The notes: generated from the letters alone by a model not told the origin. A stretch of DNA of 64,000 nucleotides from Candidatus Schneideria nysicola (GCF_019923565.1 NZ_CP074435.1:481295-545294), one strand, 5' to 3'; shown: positions 22,050-31,903, counted from the first letter of the stretch. Program-made: numbers and translations.

Positions 22050-22122
22050 TGCCGGTAGAAGGATTTGAACCTTCGACCTACTGATTACAAATCAGTTGCT
22101 CTACCAACTAAGCTATACCGGC
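22050..22122 (-). tRNA. thrU: tRNA-Thr (anticodon TGT), overlapping the efp stop codon
   Basis: The minus strand reads GCCGGTATAGCTTAGTTGGT at the 5' end and has the anticodon arm ACTGATTTGTAATCAGT. The acceptor stem is GCCGGTA/TACCGGC with discriminator A; CCA is not encoded (TAC follows). Bases 8-10 of the tRNA (TAG, 22115-22113) form the stop codon of the upstream gene efp, so the mRNA and tRNA overlap by ten bases and must be separated by processing. Confidence 0.95.
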
Positions 22123-22706
22123 TTTTTTTCCATTTCACTCTCTTTGTATCTCGAGATATATTCACCAGAACGTGTGTCTACTCTTACTATATTCCCTATA
22201 TTAATAAATAAAGGTACTTTAATACGTGCGCCAGTAGATAAACAAGCTAATTTATTACCAGTATTAACTGTATCTCCTTTTAAACCCGGTTCCGTTTCGA
22301 CTACTTTTAAATTAACAAAATTTGGAACATTTAATACAATAGGGTTCCCATTCCAAAAAGTTAATATATATGAATTTTGAGGTACAAGCCATCTTACATG
22401 ATCCCCTACTACACTTTTAGTAACCGATACTTGTTCAAAGTTTTCATTATTAATAAAATACCATAAGTTACCATCGGTATATAAATAAGATAATTTTATC
22501 TCTACTACATCAGCTATAACTACATATTCACCCGATTTAAAATTTTTTTCAAATACTCCACCAGAAATTAATTTTCTTAAACGAACTCTATTAAAAGCTT
22601 GACCTTTACCTGGTTTAATAAATTCAGAAGTTAAAATAACACAAGGTTCACCATGATATATTATCTTAATTCCAGATCGAAATTTATTAGTTTCATACAA
22701 TATCAA
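22113..22706 (-). CDS. efp: Translation elongation factor P
   Basis: EF-P rescues ribosomes stalled on polyproline. The 197-residue product has the modification site K34 in SEFIKPGKGQAF (lysylated by EpmA/EpmB in E. coli), then YLYTDGNLWYFINNENFEQ and the C-terminal SGEYISRYK. About eight extra residues (ESEMEKKPV) follow the normal end because the stop codon is supplied by the downstream tRNA-Thr. There is no in-frame ATG at the start. TTG at 22706 aligns with the E. coli N-terminus, whereas TTG at 22700 is better spaced (seven bases) from AAGGAG; the true start is one of these. It probably heads the tRNA-secE-nusG-rpl-rpo transcript. Confidence 0.96.
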   Translation of the reverse strand: MILYETNKFRSGIKIIYHGEPCVILTSEFIKPGKGQAFNRVRLRKLISGGVFEKNFKSGEYVVIADVVEIKLSYLYTDGNLWYFINNENFEQVSVTKSVVGDHVRWLVPQNSYILTFWNGNPIVLNVPNFVNLKVVETEPGLKGDTVNTGNKLACLSTGARIKVPLFINIGNIVRVDTRSGEYISRYKESEMEKKPV

Positions 22707-22761
22707 TCTCCTTTATTATAAAAGATCGTGAATATTAATAATATGAAGCTATATCGTAATG

Positions 22762-22767
22762 ATTATA
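22762..22767 (-). promoter_or_regulatory. Possible -10 element upstream of efp
   Basis: TATAAT on the minus strand at 22767-22762 lies about 55 bases upstream of the efp start, in the 252-base spacer after lon. A six-base-pair hairpin (GGAAAT/ATTTCC, 22788-22803) is just upstream. No good -35 hexamer is seen, so confidence is low. Confidence 0.3.
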
Positions 22768-22958
22768 ATTTATTTTATGGATTAGTAGGAAATATACATT
22801 TCCGAATATCTTAGCAAAAACAATCTATTTTTTTATTTAATATATAATATTTTCACCTATTTTAATAGTATTGCTTTATAAAATAATAAATTATTTAAGT
22901 ATCTATAAATAATAGAACATTATAAAGTCTAATATAATAGAAGAGAATACTAATCTAT

Positions 22959-25322
22959 TTATATTTTCGATACTGTTTTTTCCTGTAATTTATCAAAAGG
23001 TGAATTTTGTAATGCTAATATTAATACTTCATCTATACGTTGAATTGGATGAATTTCAAGTTCATTAATTACAATATCTGGCATATCTTCTAAATCTCTT
23101 TTATTATCATACGGTATTAATACTTTTTTTACTCCTCCACGATGAGCAGCTAGTAATTTTTCTTTTAATCCTCCGATAGGTAATACTTGTCCACATAAAG
23201 TAATTTCACCAGTCATAGCAACATCTGATTTCACTGGATTACCAGTTAAACAAGATACTAAAGCAGTACACATTGCAATCCCAGCACTAGGACCATCTTT
23301 AGGTGTAGCACCCTCTGGAACATGTACATGAATATCACGTTTTTCATAAAAATCTGGATTGATACCTAATTTTTCAGCTCTAGCTCGCATTACAGTCAAG
23401 GCGGCTTGAATTGACTCTTGCATTACTTCACCTAATGAACCTGTATATGTAAGTTTTCCTTTTCCTGGAACACACGCAGTTTCAATAGTTAAAAGATCAC
23501 CACCAACTTCAGTCCAAGCAAGACCTGTCACTTGTCCAATACGATTTTCGATGTTTTTTCTTCCAAAATCGAATCGTCGAACACCTAGAAAATCTTTTAA
23601 ATTATCAGAATTAATCATTATATGCTTAATACTTTTGTCCATTAATAAAGTTTTAACAGCTTTTCTACAAAGTTTAGAAATTTCTCTTTCTAAACCTCTT
23701 ACTCCTGGTTCACGAGTATAATAACGAATAATATCTAATAATGAACTATCTTCTATGATTATTTCTCCTTTTTTTATTGCATTACGTTCAAGCTGTTTAG
23801 CTAATAAATGTCTACGTGCAATATTTAATTTTTCATCTTCAGTATATCCAGATAATCGAATGACTTCCATACGATCAAGTAGAGGAGCAGGAATATTCAT
23901 AGAATTTGATGTAGCAACAAACATTACATCAGATAAATCATAATCTACTTCTAAATAATGATCATTAAATGCAACATTTTGTTCTGGATCTAATACCTCT
24001 AAAAGTGCAGATGCTGGATCACCTCTCATATCTGAAGACATTTTATCAATTTCATCAAGTAGAAAAAGTGGATTTTTTACTCCTGTTTTAGATATTTTTT
24101 GTATTAATTTTCCAGGCATAGAACCAATATAAGTACGACGATGCCCTCTTATTTCTGCTTCATCACGCATTCCTCCTAAAGCCATACGTATATAGGGTCT
24201 CCCCGTTGCTCTAGCAATAGATTGTCCTAAAGAGGTTTTTCCAACACCAGGAGGTCCTACCAAACACAATATCGGTCCTCTAATTTTATTATTCCTACTT
24301 TGAACTGCTAAATATTCTAAAATACGTTCTTTTACTTTTTGTAGACCATAATGATCTTTATCTAAAATATTTTGAGCTTTAAATAAATCTTTTTTTATTT
24401 TACTACGTGCATGCCAAGGGACTAAAAGCATCCATTCAATATAACTTCTTACCACCGTTGCTTCTGCAGAGATAGGTGACATCATTTTTAATTTATTTAA
24501 TTCTGCTTCAGTTTTCTCTTTAGCTTCTTGAGGCATTTTTAATTCTTTTATCTTTTTTCTTAGAATTTCATTTTCATCTGGTGTATTTTCTATTTCTCCT
24601 AATTCTTTCTGAATAGCTTTAATTTGTTCATTTAAATAATATTCTCTCTGACTTTTCTCCATTTGTTTTTTTACACGATTACGAATACGTTTTTCCAATT
24701 GTAGTAAGTCAATTTCTGATTCCATCATTGCCATTAAATATTCTAGACGTTCATTAATATTATCCATTTCTAGCACTGATTGTTTATCACTTAATTTTAA
24801 AGGCATATGAGCCGCAATAGTATCGGCTAAACGAGCAGCATCATTAATATTATTTAAGGAGGTTAATACTTCTGGTGAAATTTTTTTATTAAGTTTAATA
24901 TAATTTTCAAATTGATCAATAGCCGTACGTATCAGTACTTTTTGTTCTTTATTATCCAATTTAATTGTGTTAAAATAATCTGCTTCGGCCGTAAAATGGT
25001 CGCCATTATCAGATAAGGTAATTATACGTGCTCGAGCTATACCTTCTACCAATACTTTCACAGTTCCATCTGGTAATTTTAACATCTGAAGTATAGAGGA
25101 TATAGTACCTACTGAAAAAAGATCGGTCACATCAGGTTCATCAGTAGAGGCATCCTTCTGAGCTACTAACATAATCTTTTTATTACTCTCCATAGCTGCT
25201 TCAAGACATCGAATAGATTTTTCTCTACCAACAAAAAGTGGAATGACCATATGTGGATACACCACCACATCACGTAATGGTAAAACAGGGATTCCCACAC
25301 ATTCCGAACGATCAGTATCCAT
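22959..25322 (-). CDS. lon: ATP-dependent protease La (Lon)
   Basis: Lon is a soluble hexameric protease that degrades misfolded and regulatory proteins. The 787-residue product (E. coli 784) has an N-terminal substrate domain (PVLPLRDVVVYPHMVIPLFV), a coiled-coil region near residues 190-270, the AAA+ module with Walker A GPPGVGKTSLGQ and Walker B LFLLDEIDKM, and the C-terminal protease domain with the catalytic serine in PKDGPSAGIAM and lysine in GGLKEKLLAAHRGG. It follows clpX by 115 bases, keeping the clpP-clpX-lon order of E. coli. Confidence 0.99.
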   Translation of the reverse strand: MDTDRSECVGIPVLPLRDVVVYPHMVIPLFVGREKSIRCLEAAMESNKKIMLVAQKDASTDEPDVTDLFSVGTISSILQMLKLPDGTVKVLVEGIARARIITLSDNGDHFTAEADYFNTIKLDNKEQKVLIRTAIDQFENYIKLNKKISPEVLTSLNNINDAARLADTIAAHMPLKLSDKQSVLEMDNINERLEYLMAMMESEIDLLQLEKRIRNRVKKQMEKSQREYYLNEQIKAIQKELGEIENTPDENEILRKKIKELKMPQEAKEKTEAELNKLKMMSPISAEATVVRSYIEWMLLVPWHARSKIKKDLFKAQNILDKDHYGLQKVKERILEYLAVQSRNNKIRGPILCLVGPPGVGKTSLGQSIARATGRPYIRMALGGMRDEAEIRGHRRTYIGSMPGKLIQKISKTGVKNPLFLLDEIDKMSSDMRGDPASALLEVLDPEQNVAFNDHYLEVDYDLSDVMFVATSNSMNIPAPLLDRMEVIRLSGYTEDEKLNIARRHLLAKQLERNAIKKGEIIIEDSSLLDIIRYYTREPGVRGLEREISKLCRKAVKTLLMDKSIKHIMINSDNLKDFLGVRRFDFGRKNIENRIGQVTGLAWTEVGGDLLTIETACVPGKGKLTYTGSLGEVMQESIQAALTVMRARAEKLGINPDFYEKRDIHVHVPEGATPKDGPSAGIAMCTALVSCLTGNPVKSDVAMTGEITLCGQVLPIGGLKEKLLAAHRGGVKKVLIPYDNKRDLEDMPDIVINELEIHPIQRIDEVLILALQNSPFDKLQEKTVSKI

Positions 25323-25334
25323 AATTTGCTCTCT

Positions 25335-25352
25335 TTTTATCTGTAGATAAAA
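25335..25352 (-). promoter_or_regulatory. Small hairpin next to the lon ribosome-binding region
   Basis: TTTTATC (25335-25341) and GATAAAA (25346-25352) are exact reverse complements around a four-base loop. On the lon transcript this stem ends two bases before the purine-rich AGAGAG that precedes the ATG at 25322. It could affect initiation, but an A+T-only stem of this size may be chance. Confidence 0.25.
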
Positions 25353-25437
25353 TTACTTTACTTAGACTAACATTTATTTAATATTCAATAATATCATATT
25401 CTTATTCAATTTTTTATATAAAATATTATCCTAATAT

Positions 25438-26700
25438 TTATTTATTTTTATAAATAAGTAAAGGTTTCGATCTTTTCGTAATGACTGTTTCATCTATTAT
25501 AATTTTTTCTATATTTGATTCATGAGAAGGTAATTCATACATCATTTCTAGTAAAATTTCCTCCATAATAGAACGTAATCCTCTTGCACCAATTTTACGT
25601 GTCATAGCTATTTTTGCTATAGCATTAAGTGCATTCTGACAGAATTCTAGCTGAATTCCTTCTAAATTAAAGAGAACTTGATATTGTTTAATAAGCGCGT
25701 TTTTAGGTTCGCACAGAACTTTAATAAGTGCTTCTTCATTTAAATCATCTAGATGAATTACTACAGGTAAACGACCAATAAATTCTGGAATAAATCCAAA
25801 TTTTATCAAATCTTCAGGTATTACTTTTGAAAATAAATGCTCATTTTTAAAATTTTTTTGAGTATTTTCCTGAATAATAGCATTAAATCCCATACCATGA
25901 TGAGATATAAGACGTTGACTAATAATTTTTTCTAAACCAGAAAATGCTCCACCACAAATAAATAATATTTTAGATGTATCTACATCTATACATTCTTGTT
26001 GAGGATGTTTTCTCCCTCCTTTGGGAGGTATAGATGCAATAGTACCTTCTATAATTTTTAATAAAGATTGTTGTACTCCTTCTCCAGATACATCTCTTGT
26101 AAGAGATGGATTTTCTGATTTACGAGAAATTTTATCAATTTCATCAATATAAATAATCCCTTTTTCTGCTTTTGTTGTATCAAATTTACATTTTTGAAGT
26201 AATCTTTGAATGATATTTTCTACATCTTCACCAACATAACCTGCTTCTGTTAAAGTTGTGGCATCCGTTATAACAAAAGGGATATTTAAAAAATTTGCTA
26301 AAGTTTCTGCTAATAACGTTTTACCACTTCCAGTAGAACCAATAAGTAATACGTTACTCTTTTCTATTTTAATTTCGTTATTATGAGAATATTTTAATCG
26401 TTTATAATGATTATATACAGCTACTGATAATACTTTTTTAGCTTGTTCTTGACCAATAACGTATTTATCTAAATAACATCGAATTTCGCATGGAGTTGGT
26501 AATGAATCTTTTTTATATAAGGATGTTACTTCTAATTTTTTTTCCATTTCTTTTTGAAGAACATTATTACATAAATTAATACATTCATCACAAATATATA
26601 CCGATGGACCAGCGATTAATTTTTGAACTTGATTCGAATTCTTCGTACAAAAAGAACAATATAATAAATTTTTTAAAGTATCGTCATTTATATCAGTCAT
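25438..26700 (-). CDS. clpX: ATP-dependent Clp protease ATP-binding subunit ClpX
   Basis: ClpX unfolds tagged substrates and feeds them to ClpP. The 420-residue product has the N-terminal zinc-binding domain with CSFC (residues 15-18) and CDEC (36-39), Walker [13 protein letters not shown] (the usual first residues are GPTGSGKT), the pore-loop motif GYVGED, Walker [11 protein letters not shown] and the sensor region [14 protein letters not shown]. It lies 81 bases downstream of clpP and upstream of lon. The tig gene, which precedes clpP in E. coli, is not present here. Confidence 0.98.
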   Translation of the reverse strand: MTDINDDTLKNLLYCSFCTKNSNQVQKLIAGPSVYICDECINLCNNVLQKEMEKKLEVTSLYKKDSLPTPCEIRCYLDKYVIGQEQAKKVLSVAVYNHYKRLKYSHNNEIKIEKSNVLLIGSTGSGKTLLAETLANFLNIPFVITDATTLTEAGYVGEDVENIIQRLLQKCKFDTTKAEKGIIYIDEIDKISRKSENPSLTRDVSGEGVQQSLLKIIEGTIASIPPKGGRKHPQQECIDVDTSKILFICGGAFSGLEKIISQRLISHHGMGFNAIIQENTQKNFKNEHLFSKVIPEDLIKFGFIPEFIGRLPVVIHLDDLNEEALIKVLCEPKNALIKQYQVLFNLEGIQLEFCQNALNAIAKIAMTRKIGARGLRSIMEEILLEMMYELPSHESNIEKIIIDETVITKRSKPLLIYKNK

Positions 26701-26781
26701 GAATAGAACCTCTTCTTCTAGTCATAAAAACGATCAAATAGATAGGAAGGAATAAAATATGGATTGATATATAGGATAGCA

Positions 26782-27402
26782 TCAAAGACGTTGAGTTAAA
26801 ATAGCATCGATTAAACCGTAATTAATTGCTTCCATAGGAGAAAGAAAACAATCACGTTCCACATCTCTTTCTATGATTTCCATCGGTTGATTCGTATGTT
26901 TTGCAAGTAATGTATTCATTCTATTTTTAGTTTTCAGTATTTCTTTAGCATGAATTTCAATATCGGTTGCTTGTCCATGGAATCCACCTAATGGTTGGTG
27001 AATCATTATACGTGAGTTTGGTAAACAAAAACGTTTTCCTATAGTTCCAGCCGATAAAAGTAATGCACTCATTGAAGCGGATTGTCCTAAACAATATGTA
27101 TTTATAGATGATTTAATAAATTGCATTGTATCGTATATTGACATTCCTGCAGTAATAATTCCTCCTGGAGAATTAATATATAAATGAATATCTTCTTTAG
27201 GATCTTCTGATTCTAAAAATAACATTTGAGCAACAACTAAATTTGCCATATGATCTTCAATTGGTCCAGTTATAAATATAATACGTTCTTTTAATAATCT
27301 TGAATAAATATCGTAAGAACGTTCTCCATGTGAAGTACGTTCTATGACCATAGGGATTAAGTTCATATGAGGAATAATATTATTTTTATTATAATCGAAC
27401 AT
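26782..27402 (-). CDS. clpP: ATP-dependent Clp protease proteolytic subunit ClpP
   Basis: ClpP is the serine peptidase chamber used by ClpX. With the ATG at 27402 the product is 206 residues (E. coli 207) and begins [20 protein letters not shown], which aligns with the family propeptide region; AGGAG lies five bases upstream. An in-frame ATG at 27432 would add ten residues and is less likely. Catalytic residues are S110 ([11 protein letters not shown]) and H135 (MIHQPLGG), with the aspartate near residue 184. It is followed by clpX. Confidence 0.97.
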   Translation of the reverse strand: MFDYNKNNIIPHMNLIPMVIERTSHGERSYDIYSRLLKERIIFITGPIEDHMANLVVAQMLFLESEDPKEDIHLYINSPGGIITAGMSIYDTMQFIKSSINTYCLGQSASMSALLLSAGTIGKRFCLPNSRIMIHQPLGGFHGQATDIEIHAKEILKTKNRMNTLLAKHTNQPMEIIERDVERDCFLSPMEAINYGLIDAILTQRL

Positions 27403-27504
27403 TGTTACTCCTATTTTTAATTCTCTTGACATAAATAGAACTCTATCTATGTTATGTACATATTTAAAAATTATTTATTAAATGAGAATTTATTTTTATA
27501 ATAA

Positions 27505-27513
27505 ATTATAGCA
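27505..27513 (-). promoter_or_regulatory. Extended -10 promoter element upstream of clpP
   Basis: On the minus strand TGCTATAAT (27513-27505) is a perfect extended -10 element about 100 bases upstream of the clpP start. A seven-base-pair inverted repeat (CATACAT/ATGTATG, 27512-27530) overlaps it, placing a symmetrical site over the spacer region. The -35 region is poor, which extended -10 promoters tolerate. Confidence 0.45.
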
Positions 27514-27579
27514 TACATATAACATGTATGTTAGTTAGAATTGATATACTCAAATATGGGAACCTTTCTTATTAAGAAA

Positions 27580-28362
27580 TTACAGAATACGTATTGATGT
27601 TTTCTCTCCCCAATAAGAATATATTTTACCATTTATATTGAGTAATAATGCACCTTGATTATTAATACCACAATTAATTCCTGTAATTGTTTGTTTACTA
27701 TCGATAATTTTAATTATTTGATAATAAAAATTATCTAAATTTTTCCATAAAGAAAAGAAGGGATAAAATCCATCTGATTCAAATCTTTTTAGTGCTTGTC
27801 GCAAAGTTGATATTAATTTTATTACTAGAAGAGTTCTATCAATAAAAATTCCTATATCTTGTAAAGCAATCCATTTTTGATTGATCATTTTTCCTTCTAT
27901 AGAATTCATCATCATATTAATACCGATACCAATTATAATATGTATATTATTATTTCCTGGTCGAGTGATTTTTTCTATTAATATCCCTGCTAACTTCCGA
28001 TTATTTAAATATAAATCATTAGGCCATTTTATCTTGACTCCTCTGACACCAAAATGTTGGAGTACCTCTACTACTATAATACTTACCATTATACTTAAAC
28101 CTGTTGATGTAACATTTTTTTTATTTAAAGACCAATATAATGAGAAATAAATATTTTTTCCAAAAGGAGAGATCCACTGATTTCCTTGTCTACCTCTTCC
28201 ATTTGTTTGATGTTCTGCAAGACAGACATCACCTATTTGTAAATCAGATAGATTTTCAAGAAGATATTGATTAGTTGAATCAATGGTTGATAAAATTAAT
28301 ACTCTATCATTAGATAAAAAATATCTGATTTTTTCTTTTTTTAAATATTGGGCAATTTTCAT
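27580..28362 (-). CDS. birA: Biotin-protein ligase, monofunctional (BirA catalytic domain only)
   Basis: The enzyme makes biotinyl-AMP and attaches biotin to the AccB subunit of acetyl-CoA carboxylase. The 260-residue product (ATG at 28362; TTG at 28365 is adjacent) corresponds to E. coli BirA from about residue 60 onward: STIDSTNQYLLENL, the adenylate-binding loop GRGRQG (R118 equivalent kept), KIKWPNDLYLNNRKLAGILI and the C-terminal SH3-like domain ending SYWGEKTSIRIL. The N-terminal winged helix-turn-helix that makes BirA the bio-operon repressor in E. coli is missing, so only the ligase role is expected. It follows murB by 12 bases, as in E. coli. Confidence 0.96.
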   Translation of the reverse strand: MKIAQYLKKEKIRYFLSNDRVLILSTIDSTNQYLLENLSDLQIGDVCLAEHQTNGRGRQGNQWISPFGKNIYFSLYWSLNKKNVTSTGLSIMVSIIVVEVLQHFGVRGVKIKWPNDLYLNNRKLAGILIEKITRPGNNNIHIIIGIGINMMMNSIEGKMINQKWIALQDIGIFIDRTLLVIKLISTLRQALKRFESDGFYPFFSLWKNLDNFYYQIIKIIDSKQTITGINCGINNQGALLLNINGKIYSYWGEKTSIRIL

Positions 28363-28374
28363 CAAAATATTAAT

Positions 28375-29406
28375 CTATAAAATTTTATATGGATCAATTT
28401 CACCTTGAGACGCAATAAAACGTACTTCAGGTTCTAACCAAATAGAAAATTTTTCAGACACTTTATCACGTATATATTTAGCTAATAAAATTAGCTCTGT
28501 TCCAGTAGCTTTTCCATTATTAACTAATATTAATGCTTGTTTGTTATACACTTCTGCATTTCCCATTTTATATCCTTTTAATTGACACTTTTCTATCAAC
28601 CATCCAGCTGATAAACGAAATTGATTATTTTTTACTGAAAAAATAGGAATATTTTTATATTTATTTTTTAATATCTTAGCAGTTTTAGCATCTACTATAG
28701 GATTTTTAAAAAAACTACCAGCATTTCCTTGGAATAAAGGATTAGGTATTTTTCTTTTACGTAATAGAAAGATTCTATTTAATATTTGACGAGGTGTTAC
28801 ACGATTTACATTAAAATGTGTTAATCCATTGTAATGTATAATAGGCTTCCATATTTTATCAATTCGAAGATTTACGGCTATAATTGCATAATTATTACGA
28901 TAAGAATGTTTAAAAATACTCTCTCTATAATCAAAACAACATTCGAATTTATTTAATCTATACTTTTTACCATTATCTAATTGTAATATATCCACATATT
29001 CACAAAATTGACAAAATTCAACACCATATGCTCCTATATTTTGTATAGGAGCAGTACCAACATATCCTGGTATAAATGCTAAATTTTCTAAACCTGGCAT
29101 ATTTTGATTAATACTAAAATTAACTAATCTATTCCATATTTCACCAGAATGAATATATAAATACCATGCATCTTTACTTTCTTTAATTGTAATCCCTCGT
29201 ATACGATTAAGTAATATAGTACCCATATAATTTTCTAAAAATAGAACATTACTTCCACCTCCAAGAATTAAAATAGGTTGATTATCCAGTATTGTTGCTT
29301 GTCTCCAAGCTTTTAATAAATCTTCTTCAGTTAATGCTACTACAATACGTTTTGCAAATACATTCATTCTAAAAGTATTTAAACTTTTTATTGCTACACT
29401 ATTCAT
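28375..29406 (-). CDS. murB: UDP-N-acetylenolpyruvoylglucosamine reductase
   Basis: MurB reduces UDP-GlcNAc-enolpyruvate to UDP-MurNAc with FAD and NADPH, an early peptidoglycan step. The 343-residue product (E. coli 342) has the FAD-binding loop LILGGGSNVLF, IPGYVGTAPIQNIGAYGVEF, the active-site serine in GNAGSFFKNP (the proton donor) and the final EPEVRFIASQGE. It is a type I MurB. It precedes birA on the same strand and diverges from lonH across 146 bases. Confidence 0.98.
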   Translation of the reverse strand: MNSVAIKSLNTFRMNVFAKRIVVALTEEDLLKAWRQATILDNQPILILGGGSNVLFLENYMGTILLNRIRGITIKESKDAWYLYIHSGEIWNRLVNFSINQNMPGLENLAFIPGYVGTAPIQNIGAYGVEFCQFCEYVDILQLDNGKKYRLNKFECCFDYRESIFKHSYRNNYAIIAVNLRIDKIWKPIIHYNGLTHFNVNRVTPRQILNRIFLLRKRKIPNPLFQGNAGSFFKNPIVDAKTAKILKNKYKNIPIFSVKNNQFRLSAGWLIEKCQLKGYKMGNAEVYNKQALILVNNGKATGTELILLAKYIRDKVSEKFSIWLEPEVRFIASQGEIDPYKIL

Positions 29407-29552
29407 TAATTGATAAAATAAATTTTTAATAAAAAAATAAAGAATAACTAGAAACAGATCACTTTGAATATAAATAATATTCTTTGAGAATATATTGTTT
29501 TATTCAAATTTAAAAATAATATTTTTTCGACTTATTGAATTAATAGATTTTA

Positions 29553-31289
29553 TTGAAAAACAAAAAATTAGATTGGCAAGATTTAATCCCAAAATTAAAT
29601 AAATTCTCAAAAATATTTGAGAAAACCCATCTATTATCAACAAATTGTTGTTCTTTTACTTCAATTCAACCTCGATTAGTTAATGCATTAAATTCTTTCT
29701 ATCGATGTAAATCTTCAAGATTTATGTTAATATTAGCACAGGAATATGAAGAATATTTTGAATATATTTTTAATGTTCTTAAAAAAATTAATCCCAATTT
29801 ATTTACTCCTGTTAAAGAGAGTTTAGAAAATAATATTTTAGAATATAAAAATTCTTTAATAAAAACACCTTGTGTTTGGCAAGATTGGGTAGAATATGAA
29901 CAATTATTTGGAATTTTAGATAAAAAATCGAAATTAATAGATATTAAACCTGGACTAATTCATCTCGCTAATGGCGGTTTATTAATATTAGGTGCCCGTA
30001 CATTAATTAAACAATTGAATTTATGGAATCGATTAAAACAAATAATCAAACAAGAACGTTTTGAATGGTTATCTCAAGATATAAAATCTTCTTTATCCAT
30101 TTTTATTTCCTCTATCCCTTTAGATGTTCAATTAATTATTATTGGAAATCATGAAAACATTTCTATTCTTAATGATATAGATCCTGATATTATGAAACTA
30201 TCAAAATATGGAGAATTTGAATCAGAAATTACCATTAATAATACTAAAGAAATGTTAAAATGGTGTAATTGGGTAAATTTTATAAAAGTTTATACGAATT
30301 TACCAGATATTCATCATCAAGCTTGGCCTGAATTAATACGACAAGCAGTAAGATATAGTGGAGATAAATTTCAGCTACCTCTTTGTCCTAAATGGTTAGG
30401 ATGTTGTATGAAAGAAGCTTCTCTATATCTTAATAACGAAAAAATAACCGCTTATTCTTTTTTTAAAAGTAATCAAAATAAAACATGGAGAGAAAATTAT
30501 CTTAATCAACAAATACAAAAAGAGATTATAAACGGACAAAAAATTATAGAAACACAAGGAAAAAAAATTGGTCAAGTTAATGCTTTATCAATTATAAATT
30601 ATTCTAGTCATCCATTATTATTATGTGAACCTTTTCGTATTAGTTGTGTAGTATATTCTTCAGGAGAAGGTAATATTCATGATATAGAACGTAAGTCAGA
30701 ATTAGGTGGAAATATTCATACAAAAGGTATTTTAATTATAAAAGCATTTTTAATGCATATATTACAGTTTGAAGATCAATTTCCTTTTTCAGCATCAATT
30801 GTTTTTGAGCAATCTTATAATGAAATAGACGGAGATAGTGCTTCTTTAGCAGAATTATTAGTACTAATTAGTGCTATTGCAAATCAACCCATAGATCAAC
30901 AAATTGCTATTACTGGTTCTATTGATCAATTTGGAAATGTACAACCTATTGGATCTATAAATGAAAAAATAGAGGGATTTTTTTTCTTATGTCAAGCTAG
31001 AGGACTCACTAAAAATCAAGGAGTAATTATTCCAAATGCTAATATACGACATTTATGTTTAAAAGAGGCCGTTATTCAAGCCATTAAAAACAAAAAATTT
31101 TCTATTTGGTCAGTTAATACTGTATATGAAGCATTAGAAATTGTTTTTAAAATACCTTTTTTTCATAAAGAATTACCTAATCTTCTTACTTATATACGTC
31201 AAAGAATTTGGGAAATTGACTATAAACGTAAAAATATATCTTGGTACTACCGTATATTAAAAAGATTAGTATATAGTAGATTGTTTTAA
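29553..31289 (+). CDS. lonH: Lon-family protease homologue LonH (YcbZ)
   Basis: This 578-residue protein matches E. coli YcbZ/LonH (586 residues) along its whole length: [14 protein letters not shown] at the start, [40 protein letters not shown] and the S16 protease domain. The catalytic pair is S429 (DGDSAS) and K472 (NEKIEGFF), the same 43-residue spacing as in Lon. A normal Walker A motif is not evident in the N-terminal part, as in YcbZ. The start is TTG at 29553, which aligns exactly with the E. coli start but has no clear ribosome-binding site. A 7-bp hairpin (29477-29493) lies upstream. Its neighbour is fabA, as in E. coli. Physiological substrates are poorly known. Confidence 0.94.
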   Translation: MKNKKLDWQDLIPKLNKFSKIFEKTHLLSTNCCSFTSIQPRLVNALNSFYRCKSSRFMLILAQEYEEYFEYIFNVLKKINPNLFTPVKESLENNILEYKNSLIKTPCVWQDWVEYEQLFGILDKKSKLIDIKPGLIHLANGGLLILGARTLIKQLNLWNRLKQIIKQERFEWLSQDIKSSLSIFISSIPLDVQLIIIGNHENISILNDIDPDIMKLSKYGEFESEITINNTKEMLKWCNWVNFIKVYTNLPDIHHQAWPELIRQAVRYSGDKFQLPLCPKWLGCCMKEASLYLNNEKITAYSFFKSNQNKTWRENYLNQQIQKEIINGQKIIETQGKKIGQVNALSIINYSSHPLLLCEPFRISCVVYSSGEGNIHDIERKSELGGNIHTKGILIIKAFLMHILQFEDQFPFSASIVFEQSYNEIDGDSASLAELLVLISAIANQPIDQQIAITGSIDQFGNVQPIGSINEKIEGFFFLCQARGLTKNQGVIIPNANIRHLCLKEAVIQAIKNKKFSIWSVNTVYEALEIVFKIPFFHKELPNLLTYIRQRIWEIDYKRKNISWYYRILKRLVYSRLF

Positions 31290-31306
31290 TTTTGGTTAAT
31301 AATATA

Positions 31307-31804
31307 ATGAATAAAAATTACTTATATTCTAAAGAAGATTTACTTTTATCTAGTCGAGGAGAATTATTTGGAAAGGGAGGACCTCAACTACCTGCTCCTA
31401 ATATGTTAATGATGGATAGAGTAGTCAGAATGACGGAACAAGGAGGAAATTATAATCAAGGATTTATAGAAGCAGAGCTCGATATTAAACCAGATATGTG
31501 GTTTTTTCATTGTCATTTTATTGATGATCCAGTCATGCCAGGTTGTTTAGGTTTAGATGCTATGTGGCAATTAGTTGGATTTTACTTAGGATGGATTGGA
31601 GAAAAAGGAAAAGGGAGAGCACTTGGTGTTGGAGAAGTAAAATTTATTGGACAAGTTTTACCTAATTCTAAAAAAATTACTTATTTTATTCATTGTCGTC
31701 GTATAATAAGTCGCAAATTTATTATAGGTACTGCAGATGGAGAAGTATTTTGTGATGGTAAAATAATTTATATTGCTAATAATTTAAAAGTTGGATTAAT
31801 TTAA
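31307..31804 (+). CDS. fabA: 3-hydroxydecanoyl-[acyl-carrier-protein] dehydratase/isomerase
   Basis: FabA dehydrates beta-hydroxyacyl-ACP and isomerises trans-2- to cis-3-decenoyl-ACP, the branch point to unsaturated fatty acids completed by FabB. With the ATG at 31307 the product is 165 residues and the catalytic pair falls at H70 (FFHCHF) and D84 (GLDAMWQ), the E. coli numbering. A TTG at 31292 would add five residues. The C-terminal tail (about six residues) is shorter than in E. coli. It lies 17 bases after lonH. Confidence 0.98.
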   Translation: MNKNYLYSKEDLLLSSRGELFGKGGPQLPAPNMLMMDRVVRMTEQGGNYNQGFIEAELDIKPDMWFFHCHFIDDPVMPGCLGLDAMWQLVGFYLGWIGEKGKGRALGVGEVKFIGQVLPNSKKITYFIHCRRIISRKFIIGTADGEVFCDGKIIYIANNLKVGLI

Positions 31805-31814
31805 AATAAAAAAA

Positions 31815-31897
31815 TACCCGGGGCGAGATTTGAACTCGCACAGCCTAAGGCCCAGGGATTTTAAGTCCCTTGTGTCTACCAATTCCACCACCCGGGC
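31815..31897 (-). tRNA. leuZ: tRNA-Leu (anticodon TAA)
   Basis: The minus strand reads GCCCGGGTGGTGGAATTGGT at the 5' end, with the anticodon arm GGGACTTAAAATCCC and a long variable arm typical of class II tRNAs. The acceptor stem ends in CCCGGGT with discriminator A; CCA is not encoded. It follows tRNA-Cys on the same strand, the order of the E. coli glyW-cysT-leuZ operon without glyW. Confidence 0.95.
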
Positions 31898-31903
31898 AAA
31901 ATC

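Noticed and set aside
21838..22380. Plus-strand open frames across the tRNA cluster and efp
   Set aside because: They run antisense to three tRNAs and efp; compositions follow the complementary features.
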